A stretch of DNA of 32,002 bases from Novosphingobium sp. Chol11 (GCF_900218065.1 NZ_OBMU01000004.1:1-32002); one strand, 5' to 3'. Shown: positions 1-7,938, counted from the stretch's first letter. Notes: generated by a model from the sequence alone, not told the origin. Translations and numbers: made by a program.

Positions 1-47
1 CTAGAATCCACCAGGGCGAGGTTCCACCTCGATTGGCATCGCTTCCC

Positions 48-88
48 TTGACACCATGCATCGACTCTGCTACCTACCAACTAGTAGG
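48..88 (+). promoter_or_regulatory. Promoter with overlapping TetR-type operator (site 1)
   Basis: A TTGACA -35 hexamer is at 48-53. Seventeen bases later TACCTA (71-76) is in the -10 position, although it is a weak match. The imperfect palindrome CCTACCAACTAGTAGG (73-88, 5-bp arms CCTAC/GTAGG) overlaps the -10, which is where a repressor would block transcription. A close copy lies at 1905-1920 before the FrnE-like gene. That the TetR protein encoded at 1317-1880 binds here is inference. Confidence 0.6.
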
Positions 89-112
89 ACATTTTTAAAA
101 AAAGGAATCGAA

Positions 113-901
113 ATGCAGACGGGTCAATTCGAGAGGCGCAAACTGCTGGTTGTCGGCGGGACGAGCGGTATCGGGTTCGAGGTGGCGCAGATGGTCGCCG
201 AGCAGGGCGGCACGGTCGTCGTCGTCGGCAACCGTGCGGAAAAGGCCGACGCAGCGCGCCAGCAACTTGCGGCAATCGCAGGTGAGGACAAGGCGTTCGC
301 GCTGTCGGCGGATCTGACCGACTTCGACGAGGTCAAGTCGTTGATCGCAACGCTGACGGCGGATCATGGCGACATCGACCTTCTCGTAAACTCGGCAGGT
401 ATCTATTACCCCAAATCGTTCCTCGACCACGGGCGTGAGGACTACGACAATTTTCTCGACCTCAACCGCGCGCTGTTCTTCATCACGCAGCAGGTCGCTG
501 GCGCACTGGTCGCGGCGGGCAAGCCGGGTTCGATCGTCAACGTGACCGCAGTCGCCGCGCGGCAAGCGGTCGAGACCGTTCCGGCTTCCGCCTATTCGAT
601 GGCGAAGATCGGCCTGGAAGCGATGACGAAGCATGTCGCCGCCGAACTGGCCAAGCACGCGGTGCGCGTCAACGCGGTCAGCCCGGGTATCGTCGAGACC
701 AAGATCTTCGAACGCTTCATCCCGCAGGATCAGTTGAGCGGCGCGCTCGACGGGTTTCACAATTTTCATCCGCTCGGCCGCAACGGTCTGCCGCGCGATG
801 TCGCTGAAACCATCACCTTCCTGCTCTCCGACAAGGCGTCGTGGGTGACGGGTGCGGTGTGGGACGTCGATGGCGGTGTCATGGCCGCACGCGGCAACTG
901 A
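113..901 (+). CDS. SDR family NAD(P)-dependent oxidoreductase
   Basis: Classical short-chain dehydrogenase/reductase of 262 aa, the usual length for the family. The N-terminal Rossmann motif GGTSGIG binds NAD(P), NSAG is the structural motif, and the catalytic YSMAK (YxxxK) is preceded by the usual Ser region. A C-terminal VDGG is typical. The ATG at 113 is chosen because GGAATCG lies just upstream and the residues before it (from an ATG at 56) look non-coding and overlap the promoter. The substrate is unknown. It is first in a three-gene unit with the CMD protein and the TetR regulator, so a role in handling reactive carbonyls or quinones is inferred from context only. Confidence 0.9.
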   Translation: MQTGQFERRKLLVVGGTSGIGFEVAQMVAEQGGTVVVVGNRAEKADAARQQLAAIAGEDKAFALSADLTDFDEVKSLIATLTADHGDIDLLVNSAGIYYPKSFLDHGREDYDNFLDLNRALFFITQQVAGALVAAGKPGSIVNVTAVAARQAVETVPASAYSMAKIGLEAMTKHVAAELAKHAVRVNAVSPGIVETKIFERFIPQDQLSGALDGFHNFHPLGRNGLPRDVAETITFLLSDKASWVTGAVWDVDGGVMAARGN

Positions 902-926
902 TACGATTTTCCAAAGGATCATCATC

Positions 927-1262
927 ATGGACATGAACTGGCCTGACACCTTGTCGTCGCTCGTCAAGCGGGTCGGCGTCTTTGCCAAGGCGAACCCGCC
1001 GGTGGCGAGCGCGTTTCACAAGCTGGAGACGGCAAGCCGCGAAACCGGCGTGCTGGATGCGAAAACGCACGAACTGATCTCGCTGGCGGTCGCGGTAACC
1101 ACCCGCTGCGACGGCTGTATCGCCGCCCATGCCGGTGCGGCCCGGAAAGCGGGCGCGAGCAAGGAAGAGGTGGCCGCTGCCCTTGGCACGGCGATCGCGC
1201 TCAACGCCGGTGCCGCCTATGTCTACTCCTCGCGCGCGCTGGACGCCTATGAGGCACTCTGA
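927..1262 (+). CDS. Carboxymuconolactone decarboxylase (CMD)/AhpD-like protein
   Basis: A 111-aa protein of the CMD/AhpD fold. The helical core carries TRCDGCIAAH, the CxxCxxxH redox motif (Cys61, Cys64, His68), followed by the conserved helix with GASKEEVAAALG. AhpD-like proteins use this Cys pair for disulfide exchange or peroxide reduction, while true carboxymuconolactone decarboxylases lack it, so a thiol-peroxidase role is favoured. The start at 927 follows AAAGGATC; an in-frame ATG at 852 would overlap the SDR gene by 50 bases and is less likely. It lies 25 bases after the SDR gene and precedes the TetR gene, so it is probably co-transcribed with both. Confidence 0.88.
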   Translation: MDMNWPDTLSSLVKRVGVFAKANPPVASAFHKLETASRETGVLDAKTHELISLAVAVTTRCDGCIAAHAGAARKAGASKEEVAAALGTAIALNAGAAYVYSSRALDAYEAL

Positions 1263-1316
1263 CGTTACCTCCTGATCCCGTCGCGGACGCGGCCCCCAAT
1301 CCAACGGATACGAACC

Positions 1317-1880
1317 ATGGCAACCGGAACACGCGAAGCACTGATCCATACCGCCGAAGGCCTGATGCGGACGAAGGGCTATGCCGCGTTCAGCTACGCC
1401 GATCTGGCGAAGATGGTCGGGATCAGCAAGCCCAGCATCCATCACCATTTCCCCGCCAAGGAAGATCTGGGGCTGGCGATCGTCGAGGCCTATATCGGTC
1501 GGGTCCGCGACGATTTCGACCGGATCGAAACGCAAGACGACCGACTGGTGCCGCGTCTCGAAGCATTCTTCCGGATGTTCCGGGGCAGCACGGAGGGGAG
1601 TTACCTGCCACTGTGCGGTGCGCTGGCCGCTGAAATGGCGGCGCTGCCTGCCGGGTTGCAGGCGATCACCCGGCGTTTCTTCGACATCCAGCTTAGCTGG
1701 TTGACGAAGATCATCGAGCAGGGTGTCGAGGGTGGTGAGGTCCCAGTGGGGCGCGGCGCGCGGCAAAAGGCTTTCGTTCTGCTCAGCCTCCTGGAAGGAG
1801 CCAGCTTCATCGACTGGGCGACGCGCGATGGCGATGTCATCGACCCGGCCACCATCCGCCTGATCGTCGAACAGGGCTGA
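1317..1880 (+). CDS. TetR/AcrR family transcriptional regulator
   Basis: A 187-aa TetR-family repressor. The N-terminal helix-turn-helix spans about residues 10-55 (TREALIHTAEGLMRTKGY, then ADLAKMVGISKPSIHHHF and PAKEDL), the TetR_N signature. The C-terminal half is a ligand-binding domain like that of regulators of electrophile or aromatic-stress genes. It is third in the unit starting at 113. The repeated site CCTACCAACTAGTAGG / GCTACCAACTAGAAGG before this unit and before the next one makes autoregulation plus control of the FrnE-OsmC-OYE unit likely. The ligand is unknown. Confidence 0.92.
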   Translation: MATGTREALIHTAEGLMRTKGYAAFSYADLAKMVGISKPSIHHHFPAKEDLGLAIVEAYIGRVRDDFDRIETQDDRLVPRLEAFFRMFRGSTEGSYLPLCGALAAEMAALPAGLQAITRRFFDIQLSWLTKIIEQGVEGGEVPVGRGARQKAFVLLSLLEGASFIDWATRDGDVIDPATIRLIVEQG

Positions 1881-1904
1881 TCGCCCGAACATTTGGCTTA
1901 TACG

Positions 1905-1920
1905 GCTACCAACTAGAAGG
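1905..1920 (+). promoter_or_regulatory. TetR-type operator (site 2)
   Basis: GCTACCAACTAGAAGG matches the site at 73-88 at 14 of 16 positions, with the 11-base core CTACCAACTAG identical. It lies in the 56-bp gap between the TetR gene and the FrnE-like gene, just downstream of a TATAC-like -10 (1899-1904), so the second unit probably has its own promoter under the same repressor. Confidence 0.6.
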
Positions 1921-1936
1921 GTTGGAGAGGAATATC

Positions 1937-2617
1937 ATGAAGACTGTCAACGTAACGATTTGGTCAGACTTCGTGTGTCCGTGGTGCTGGATCGCGAAGC
2001 GTCGGTTCGACCATGCGGTCGCCGCGCTGGAAGGCGAGGTTGAGGTGGTCGTGACGACCAAGGCCTATCGCCTCGCCAAGGGGACGACGCCAATCAACTA
2101 TATTCGCGCTGTCCACGCGAAGTTCGGCAACCCGGTCGCTGCGGACGGCATGATGACCGCTGTCGCCGAGAACGGGCGGCAGGAAGGGCTGGTCTACAAC
2201 TTTCCGACCATGCGCTTTGGCGACACCAGTGACGCGCATGCCCTGTTGAAAAGCATCGCCGATACCGGCCTGCGCGAACGCGTGTCGGAACGGCTGTATC
2301 GCGCCGCGACGACGGACGGCCTCGATATCTTCGACCGCGAGATGCTGCTGGCGCTGGCCGCCGAGGCGGGGGCGACCAATCTGGTCGTCGACTTCGATTC
2401 TCCCCGGATCGCGGGGGGCATCGCGCGGGACGAGGCAGAGGCGAATGCCGTTTCCAACGGTGTTCCGCTCTTCGTGTTCAACGATCGCTTCTACGTCTCG
2501 GGCGCGCAGCCTGCGGCGGCCTTCGAGAAGGCGCTGCGGCATGCCGCGATCGACAAACCGGCACAGCCCCCCGTCGGCGACGGCGCGGTGTGCAGCGTCG
2601 ATGGCTGCGACGCCTGA
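1937..2617 (+). CDS. FrnE-like DsbA family oxidoreductase
   Basis: A 226-aa thioredoxin-fold protein of the DsbA/2-hydroxychromene-2-carboxylate isomerase superfamily. The N-terminal SDFVCPWCWIAKRRF carries the CxxC active site (Cys14, Cys17) and closely resembles FrnE proteins, which are cytosolic disulfide oxidoreductases. There is no signal peptide. The C-terminal VFNDRFYVSGAQP is the conserved substrate-side segment. Two further cysteines end the protein (CSVDGC). ATG 1937 is chosen over an in-frame TTG at 1922 because GGAGAGGA lies directly upstream and the TTG falls at the edge of the operator. It heads the FrnE-OsmC-OYE unit, whose members all deal with thiols or electrophiles. Confidence 0.88.
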   Translation: MKTVNVTIWSDFVCPWCWIAKRRFDHAVAALEGEVEVVVTTKAYRLAKGTTPINYIRAVHAKFGNPVAADGMMTAVAENGRQEGLVYNFPTMRFGDTSDAHALLKSIADTGLRERVSERLYRAATTDGLDIFDREMLLALAAEAGATNLVVDFDSPRIAGGIARDEAEANAVSNGVPLFVFNDRFYVSGAQPAAAFEKALRHAAIDKPAQPPVGDGAVCSVDGCDA

Positions 2618-2666
2618 ACTCCCCTCACTTCCCCCTATTCACATTACAGAACAAAGGATCATTCCC

Positions 2667-3221
2667 ATGCAACACAAGCCCAATGGCATCGACGTGGCCG
2701 CTCTTCAGCAGTTCGCCAAGGGCGTTGCCGAGCATGAAGGCCAGCGCCACGCCAGCTTCAACGTGAAGACGCGCTGGGACGGCCAGACCCGATCCGTCGC
2801 CAAGGTAAGCCGTTATTCGCTCGCCGGCGTCGAACACAGCCGCGATTTCGAGATCGTCGCCGACGAGCCCAACGAACTGCTCGGCGGGAATTCCGCACCC
2901 AATCCTCAGGAATTGCTGATGGCGGCGCTCAATGCCTGTCTGACCGTCGGCTATGTCGTCAACGCCGCGGCGATGGGCATCACCGTCCACGACCTTGAAA
3001 TCGAAACCGACGGCGAACTCGACCTTCGTGGCTTCCTTGGCATCGATGCCAACATCAATCCGGGATATGACGAAGTCCGCTACGTCGTCCGTCTGAAGAC
3101 GGACGCTCCGCGTGAGAAGTTGGAGGAACTCCACGCTGTCGTCACGAAGACGTCGGTCAACCTCGCCAACTTCGCACGCCCCATACGCATGGTGTCCACG
3201 CTCGAAACCGTCGCGGCCTGA
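2667..3221 (+). CDS. OsmC family protein
   Basis: A 184-aa OsmC/Ohr-fold protein. The central helix LLMAALNACLTVGYVVNAAAMGI carries the peroxidatic cysteine (Cys91), and GGNSAPNPQELLM is the usual approach to it. The second cysteine of OsmC/Ohr peroxidases is not present in its expected place: the segment reads KTSVNLANFARPIRM. It therefore belongs to the single-cysteine OsmC-like subgroup and may not use the standard two-cysteine cycle. The start at 2667 follows AAAGGATCATTCCC; an upstream in-frame start at 2445 lies inside the FrnE-like gene. The 49-base gap to the FrnE-like gene suggests co-transcription. Confidence 0.88.
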   Translation: MQHKPNGIDVAALQQFAKGVAEHEGQRHASFNVKTRWDGQTRSVAKVSRYSLAGVEHSRDFEIVADEPNELLGGNSAPNPQELLMAALNACLTVGYVVNAAAMGITVHDLEIETDGELDLRGFLGIDANINPGYDEVRYVVRLKTDAPREKLEELHAVVTKTSVNLANFARPIRMVSTLETVAA

Positions 3222-3262
3222 ACCCGCCGACCGGATACCCTCCCTCTCAGGACAAGACCATC

Positions 3263-4384
3263 ATGACCAAACTTTTCACTTCATACGACCTGTCGGGCAT
3301 CCCGCTTGCCAATCGCGTCGTCATGGCGCCGATGACCCGTACCCGCACGCCCGAGAACGTGCCCAGCGAGCTAACTGCGCTTTATTATGCGCAGCGCGCC
3401 TCGGCGGGGCTCATCGTCACCGAGGGCTTGCCAATCTCCCACGAAGGACGCGGCTACCTCTATACCCCCGGCCTGTATACCGACGAACAGACCGAGGGCT
3501 GGCGCGCCGTCACCAAGGCGGTGCATGACAAGGGCGGCAAAATTTTCGCGCAGCTCTGGCACGTCGGGCGCATGTCGCATGTCTCGATCCAGCCAGGAAA
3601 TATCGCCCCTGTATCGGCAGGTGAGGTGCCGGCGACCGGCACTACCGTCTATGCAATCGGCGAAAATGGCCAGCCCGGCCCGGTCGCGCCCAGCGTGCCG
3701 CGCGCGCTGACGACCGACGAAGTGCGTCGTGTGACGCGGGATTTCGTTGCATCGGCTCGCCGCGCGATTGACGCCGGGTTCGACGGGATCGAGGTGATGG
3801 GCGCCAACGCCTTTCTGTTCGATCAGTTTCTCAGCAGTGAGTTGAACGCCCGCACCGACTGCTATGGCGGCTCGATCGAGAACCGGATGCGCTTCCTGCT
3901 GGAAACGGTCGATGCGCTGGCAGACGCGATCGGCGGCCACCGGGTCGGCGTGCGGCTCTCGCCCTTTGGTCGGCTTTACGACCTCAAGCCCTTCGACGGC
4001 GAGACGGAGACCTGGATGCAGGTCGCGACCGCGCTCGATGCGCGCGAACTGGCCTATGTCCATCTCAACTATCAGCCGACGATCACCGCGGCCGAAGTGC
4101 CCGCGAATTTCGGCGCGGATTTCCGCAAGGCCTATCGTGGCACGCTGATCGGTGCGGGCGGGTTTACGCAGAAACTGGCCGAGGCGGAACTCGCCAAGGG
4201 CGACCTCGACCTGATCGCGTTTGGCAGCGCCTATATTGCTAACCCCGATCTGGTCGAACGGATGCGCAACGGCTGGCCGCTCGCGACCGCCGATCAAAGC
4301 ACCTTCTACGGTGTGATCGGGGCGAAGGGTTATACCGACTATCCGGTCTACGATCCCGCGAACGAAGCGCTGGAAACCGCATGA
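3263..4384 (+). CDS. Old Yellow Enzyme family FMN oxidoreductase (variant active site)
   Basis: A 373-aa alkene reductase-like flavoprotein (Oxidored_FMN, NemA/OYE group). Family landmarks include NRVVMAPMTRTR, TEG, FAQLWHVGRMSH, DQFLSSELNARTDCYGGSIENRMRF and the C-terminal FMN-phosphate region LIGAGGF...IAFGSAYIANPDL. The substrate-binding block, normally HxANGY (OYE1 His191, Asn194, Tyr196), reads EVMGANAF here: His is replaced by Met179 and the proton-donor Tyr by Phe184, while Asn182 is kept. It probably binds FMN and takes NAD(P)H normally but should differ in how it reduces enones. It is third in the unit under operator site 2, which suits quinone or electrophile detoxification. Confidence 0.92.
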   Translation: MTKLFTSYDLSGIPLANRVVMAPMTRTRTPENVPSELTALYYAQRASAGLIVTEGLPISHEGRGYLYTPGLYTDEQTEGWRAVTKAVHDKGGKIFAQLWHVGRMSHVSIQPGNIAPVSAGEVPATGTTVYAIGENGQPGPVAPSVPRALTTDEVRRVTRDFVASARRAIDAGFDGIEVMGANAFLFDQFLSSELNARTDCYGGSIENRMRFLLETVDALADAIGGHRVGVRLSPFGRLYDLKPFDGETETWMQVATALDARELAYVHLNYQPTITAAEVPANFGADFRKAYRGTLIGAGGFTQKLAEAELAKGDLDLIAFGSAYIANPDLVERMRNGWPLATADQSTFYGVIGAKGYTDYPVYDPANEALETA

Positions 4385-4388
4385 CTCC

Positions 4389-4416
4389 GGGTGGCGGGGT
4401 GATCGCCCCGCCGCCC
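4389..4416 (+). terminator. Strong GC hairpin after the OYE gene
   Basis: GGGTGGCGGGG (4389-4399) pairs with CCCCGCCGCCC (4406-4416) around the loop TGATCG, giving an 11-bp stem with one G-T wobble. There is no T-run after it. It may be a terminator or a 3'-end stabiliser separating the OYE gene from the PatB-like gene. Confidence 0.5.
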
Positions 4417-4438
4417 TACTCCGTCCAAGCGAGGTTGC

Positions 4439-4903
4439 ATGACCTTCGATTTTGACCGCGTCGTCCCACGCACCGCAACCAACGCGGTCGCCGCGGACGG
4501 GTTCGAGAATTACCTGTTCGGCCCGGATGTCGGCGTCACGCTGCCCATGCCGCGCTCTGACCTGATCCAGCTGTGGGTCGCGGACATGCAGTTCGCCGCG
4601 CCCCCCGCCGCGCTTGACGTCATGGCCGACCGGATCGCGCATCCGATCTTCGGCTATACGATGAACATGGGCGACGAGATGTACGACGCCTTCCACGCCT
4701 GGTGTATCGATCGCTACGGCTGGCGCTTTGATCGCGAGGCGTTGCAAACCGCATTAGGGGTCATTCCCGCGCTCTACGCACTCGCCGAGTACATGTGTGC
4801 GCCGGGCGACCGGATCCTGACGCTGACCCCGGCGTAAGGGTATTTCCGAAGGGCCGCGGAGCAGACCGGCCACGACCTGGTGACGTCCGCGCTGCTAAAC
4901 GTA
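4439..4903 (+). pseudogene. Truncated PatB/MalY-type PLP-dependent C-S lyase / aminotransferase
   Basis: The first 132 codons encode the N-terminus of a fold-type I PLP enzyme of the MalY/PatB (cystathionine beta-lyase-like) group: LIQLWVADMQFAAPPA, HPIFGYT, FHAWCIDRYGW, then GVIPALYALAEYMCAPGDRILTLTP. A TAA at 4835-4837 replaces the Tyr expected after TPx. The same frame then continues with plausible family sequence (GYFRRAAEQTGHDLVTSALLN) to about 4900 before the match ends. The catalytic lysine half is absent, so the product cannot be a PLP enzyme. A nonsense change and a 3' deletion or replacement at the integrase-side junction both occurred. It would have been the fourth gene of the stress unit. 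Confidence 0.75.
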
Positions 4904-5131
4904 TATCTGAGTCCGTTCTATGTACCGGCCCCTGAATGACGCAGGTCGGCGAATAATGATTGCGTGGGTGGCGAACGGAGGTAAGCAAAGCAGCCGTTTG
5001 CGCCCTTACCCTTGAACGGGGGTATTCTGTCGACAGCTGCCAAAAAAAGCGGAACGTCCGCTGCTTGGTACCGAAAAAGAGGCGTTGAGCGGCTGGGCTG
5101 GGTCGGGACTTCTCTGGAGCGTTCTTCATGC

Positions 5132-5144
5132 GGCCATCATGGCC
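5132..5144. repeat. GGCCATCATGGCC palindrome in integrase leader (copy A)
   Basis: An odd-length palindrome (6-bp arms GGCCAT/ATGGCC) lies 14 bases before the integrase start. The identical 13 bases recur at 31978-31990 in an equivalent leader. The surrounding 120-odd bases (5031-5158 versus 31879-32002) are clearly related, for instance GCGTTCT, GGCCATCATGGCC and AGGAGA in the same order. Confidence 0.7.
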
Positions 5145-5158
5145 ACAGGAGATGTGTC

Positions 5159-5788
5159 ATGGGATCATCAGAGTTCGATCCCGCCGCTCGCGAGCGGGCA
5201 TGGTGGAACGCCGGGCGCAAGGTTGGTGCAAGCGAGCGCTCAAACCCCGTCAGATCTGGGCGATCCGCTTTTTTCTCGACCGTTACGGGCGGGCCCGGGA
5301 CCGTGCCCTCTTTGACCTTGCCATTGATAGCAAGCTGCGCGGATGTGATTTGGTCAAGATCAGGATCAGCGATATCGTCTGCGATCGGAAAATTCGGACT
5401 AGGGCCACAGTTGTACAGCAAAAGACCGGCCGGCCGGTCCAGTTTGAGCTAATGGACGACGCTCGCGCCAGCCTGCTCAAATGGCTTGAACTGCGCGGCG
5501 GCTCTCTGGAGGATTATGCATTTCCGAGCCGCACCGACCATTCGGCCACATGGCACCCGACAATATGCACGCCTGGTTGACGAATGGGTCACGGGAATTG
5601 GCTTGCCCAGCGAAGATTACGGCACCCATTCGCTGAGGAGAACGAAGGCGTCGATCATCTACAAGGCGACCGGAAATCTTCGTGCCATCCAGATCCTGCT
5701 CGGGCACACGAAGATCGAAAGTACGGTCCGATATCTGGGGGTCGATGTGGAGGATGCTTTAACCTTGGCAGAAGGCACCGAAACTTAA
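5159..5788 (+). pseudogene. Tyrosine recombinase/integrase, two frameshifts
   Basis: A tyrosine-recombinase of about 210 codons spread over three frames. It starts at ATG 5159 (after CAGGAGATGT) with MGSSEFDPAARERAWWNAGRKVGA. At about 5229-5232 one base seems lost, and the sequence continues in the next frame as KRALKPRQIWAIRFFLDR through DSKLRGCDLVKIRI (catalytic Arg) to EDYAFPSRTDHSA. At about 5550-5560 a second shift occurs, consistent with two lost bases. The last frame runs TRQYARLVDEW, YGTHSLRRTKASIIYK (HxxR) and LLGHTKIESTVRYLG (GH and the nucleophile Tyr) to the stop at 5788. All catalytic residues survive, so inactivation is recent or reflects sequence errors. A second copy of its leader ends the window. 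Confidence 0.8.
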
Positions 5789-6245
5789 AATCGGCTGGCT
5801 CCTCGCCGTTGTGGGGGAGCCAGAACTCACTAAACGACAGCTTTGCGCCACTCGTCGCCGTTGCACGCTAGAATTCAGCTTCCCGGAACCGGTCATTCAG
5901 TCAGCTTCGGTTTCCAACCGCCAAGGGCAAAAGCTGCCGGCCAGCCGTCGACCAGTCGGACGTAGTGAGAGTGGTGGACGGCCTCCGATAACGGATATCT
6001 CGCGGCTAGGATAAGTTAACTCGATGTACGATCCCACCGATGCCTAACGCAATGAACTGGAGGTCAGGGTCAACGACGATCTCTATGAAGTTACGGAATT
6101 CGCTTGGGTTTATTTAGCCGAGCGCGTTCCTAGTAAGGGTGCAAGGCTATCTGGACCCGGACCATCGAATGCCACGTGAACGCAAAAATTGCAGTCCGCC
6201 GAAAGCTGCCCTAGACGTCAGGTAGGAAATTGTCTGGAGAGACTA
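5789..6245. other. Intergenic stretch after integrase; hairpin and decayed reading frame
   Basis: A stem CTGGCTCC (5795-5802) / GGAGCCAG (5816-5823) follows the integrase frame and may end its transcription. From 6024 an ATG frame reads MYDPTDA, stops at TAA (6045-6047), and then continues in frame as RNELEVRVNDDLYEVTEFAWVYLAER... to TGA 6177-6179, which may be a decayed small gene. Nothing else was recognised. Confidence 0.4.
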
Positions 6246-7133
6246 ATGCGCGGATCGAACATCCTTAAGAGCCGCATGCTGAAGTTGGCACTGTTCGGCG
6301 CAATGACCATAATTGCACCGTTGCCAGCCATTTCCCAGCAGGCGGGTGGAGTAAGTGAGCCGATCTGTACGCCTAGGCCAGTATCAGCGGTTTTCGCTTC
6401 CGTGGTCGAGCTGCTTTTAACGCCGGGCGAGGCGTTCAGTATCGATCAGCTATCGCCGAACATGCTCCAAGAGGTTGGCGCGATCATGGCGGACGCGGAG
6501 AAGCGTAGGGCTCAAGATTGGGCGGACCTGTGCCACTATGCCGAAGAGAATGCCGAGCTGCTCGCAACCCATCAGAAGCCGCACATCGTCTTCATGGGGG
6601 ATTCCATAACCGAATATTGGAAGCCCGCCGACCCTGGCCTGTTCAGGGCCGCGAAGGTCGATCGCGGTATCAGCGGCCAGACCACGCCGCAAATGTTGCT
6701 GCGGATGTATCCGGATGTGATCAGATTAGGGCCGCGCATCGTCCACATCATGGCCGGCACTAACGACATATCTGGCAACACCGGGCCGATTAGTGACGAA
6801 GCGATCGTGGACAACATCCGTGCGATGATCGTGCTTGCCAAAGCAAACCAAATAAAGGTGGTGTTGGGCAGCATCACACCGTCCAGTGGCTTTGTTATGC
6901 GCCCTGGCCTCAACCCGGCCGACCGTATCGCACGCGTGAACAGCCTGCTTCGTCAGCTGGCGACCGAGCAAGCCGTGACATTCGTGGATTATCATACACC
7001 GATGGCTGATGGCGCCGGGGGGCTGCGTGGAGGCCTCGCCAACGACGGGCTACATCCAAATCGCCATGGCTATGCCGTCATGCGCCCGCTATTGGAGAAA
7101 GCGATAGCGCAAGCGGACAGGCGGCGCAGGTAG
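6246..7133 (+). CDS. Exported SGNH/GDSL hydrolase family protein
   Basis: A 295-aa SGNH hydrolase with an N-terminal signal peptide (basic start, hydrophobic ALFGAMTIIAPLPA, then AISQQ), so it should act in the periplasm or outside the cell. The blocks are in order: FMGDSITEYW (block I, catalytic Ser), RGISGQTTPQMLLRM (block II Gly), HIMAGTNDISG (block III Asn), and DGLHPNRHGYAVM (block V Asp and His). These enzymes are esterases, lipases or carbohydrate acetylesterases; the substrate cannot be told. ATG 6246 follows TGGAGAG and puts the signal peptide at the N-terminus, whereas an upstream in-frame start at 6189 would not. It stands alone, flanked by long non-coding stretches. Confidence 0.88.
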   Translation: MRGSNILKSRMLKLALFGAMTIIAPLPAISQQAGGVSEPICTPRPVSAVFASVVELLLTPGEAFSIDQLSPNMLQEVGAIMADAEKRRAQDWADLCHYAEENAELLATHQKPHIVFMGDSITEYWKPADPGLFRAAKVDRGISGQTTPQMLLRMYPDVIRLGPRIVHIMAGTNDISGNTGPISDEAIVDNIRAMIVLAKANQIKVVLGSITPSSGFVMRPGLNPADRIARVNSLLRQLATEQAVTFVDYHTPMADGAGGLRGGLANDGLHPNRHGYAVMRPLLEKAIAQADRRRR

Positions 7134-7449
7134 CCGCCCGGCGGAACAGTCGCAGCTGCCGGCGAAGATCGTCAGCTGCACGGACAGCGGACTGCCCTTA
7201 ACGGCTGTTTACCGCCTCAGCTGCCGAATGTCCGCTAGGCGGCCGCTCATTGGCGGACGGTCAGGGAGGCCGTTTCCGAGGCTAATTTGCCTTGACTGAA
7301 AGCAGCCGGACGGCTTCAATAGTGCAGTGATTCTCGTATAGTTGGGGTTCCAACACAACAGAGCAATGCAAGCACGTCAGATTTCCGCTGGATTGCGTCA
7401 CGGCTGCTCAGGATTCATGTGATTTTCGTCACAGGTGATGCCGTAGCTC
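7134..7449. other. Non-coding stretch with degenerate short repeats
   Basis: No supported gene. Short imperfect repeats of CAGCTGCCG and AATGTCCGCT type occur here (for example near 7152, 7216 and 7224). They resemble other gene-poor parts of this window, near 19090-19140 and 31836-31890. Confidence 0.4.
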
Positions 7450-7938
7450 TCAATTGGGAGAAGCGCAGGGATCAACACCCGAAGGGCCATTTTGCGACCC
7501 CGGTCGCCGCAGCCTACAAATCTCTTCCATCAAGGATGCGTAATTTTCCTGTGGTGCGATTGCGTTCCGAATGAAGGCGCTGATTGCCTGCCCCTCGCGC
7601 TCAGCCATCGCGCGATGCTTTTCTTGCGGCCCATCCCGTACGGTCCATACGGCGATTAGACGTGGTGACAGCATTTGCGCCGCTGTACAAAAAAGCGTGG
7701 TAGAGCGCTTAACCTTATCGCATACCGTTTGTGTCTGGCCAATCGTCAGATGCATTGCACGGAGTTGGTCACTGCGCCGCTCACCCCCCACCGTCGAATG
7801 ATGGTCAAATATCGAAATGTGATCGGGATGGAGCAATGCGAAGATATTTTCGGGCATAGCCTGCTTCAACGGTGCCCACGGATCGTCGCACACCGACGCA
7901 ACCCACTGGCGCTTCAGTAAGGGGCAAATCTTGCGCAT
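7450..7938 (-). CDS. Hypothetical protein, probable 3' part of the lipoprotein gene
   Basis: A 162-aa frame with no recognised domain. It contains KICPLLKRQWVASVCDD, PENIFALLHPDHISIFDHH and a Cys-containing central region. It begins inside the end of the lipoprotein frame (25-base overlap, different frame). Upstream of its ATG the same frame reads CPPYGWSDSEPE, which looks like real protein and meets the preceding gene in register. The likely explanation is one gene of about 260 codons (7450-8243) with a one-base indel near 7960-7980. If separate, it is a cytoplasmic protein of unknown function. Confidence 0.5.
   Translation of the reverse strand: MRKICPLLKRQWVASVCDDPWAPLKQAMPENIFALLHPDHISIFDHHSTVGGERRSDQLRAMHLTIGQTQTVCDKVKRSTTLFCTAAQMLSPRLIAVWTVRDGPQEKHRAMAEREGQAISAFIRNAIAPQENYASLMEEICRLRRPGSQNGPSGVDPCASPN

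Noticed and set aside
95..1892. Two long - strand frames opposite the first operon
   Set aside because: Shadows of the SDR, CMD and TetR genes; no family-like motifs and no ribosome sites.
3371..4747. 458-codon frame on the - strand
   Set aside because: It lies opposite the OYE gene and the PatB-like remnant, has Arg/His/Asp-rich shadow composition and no domain; the + strand genes are certain.
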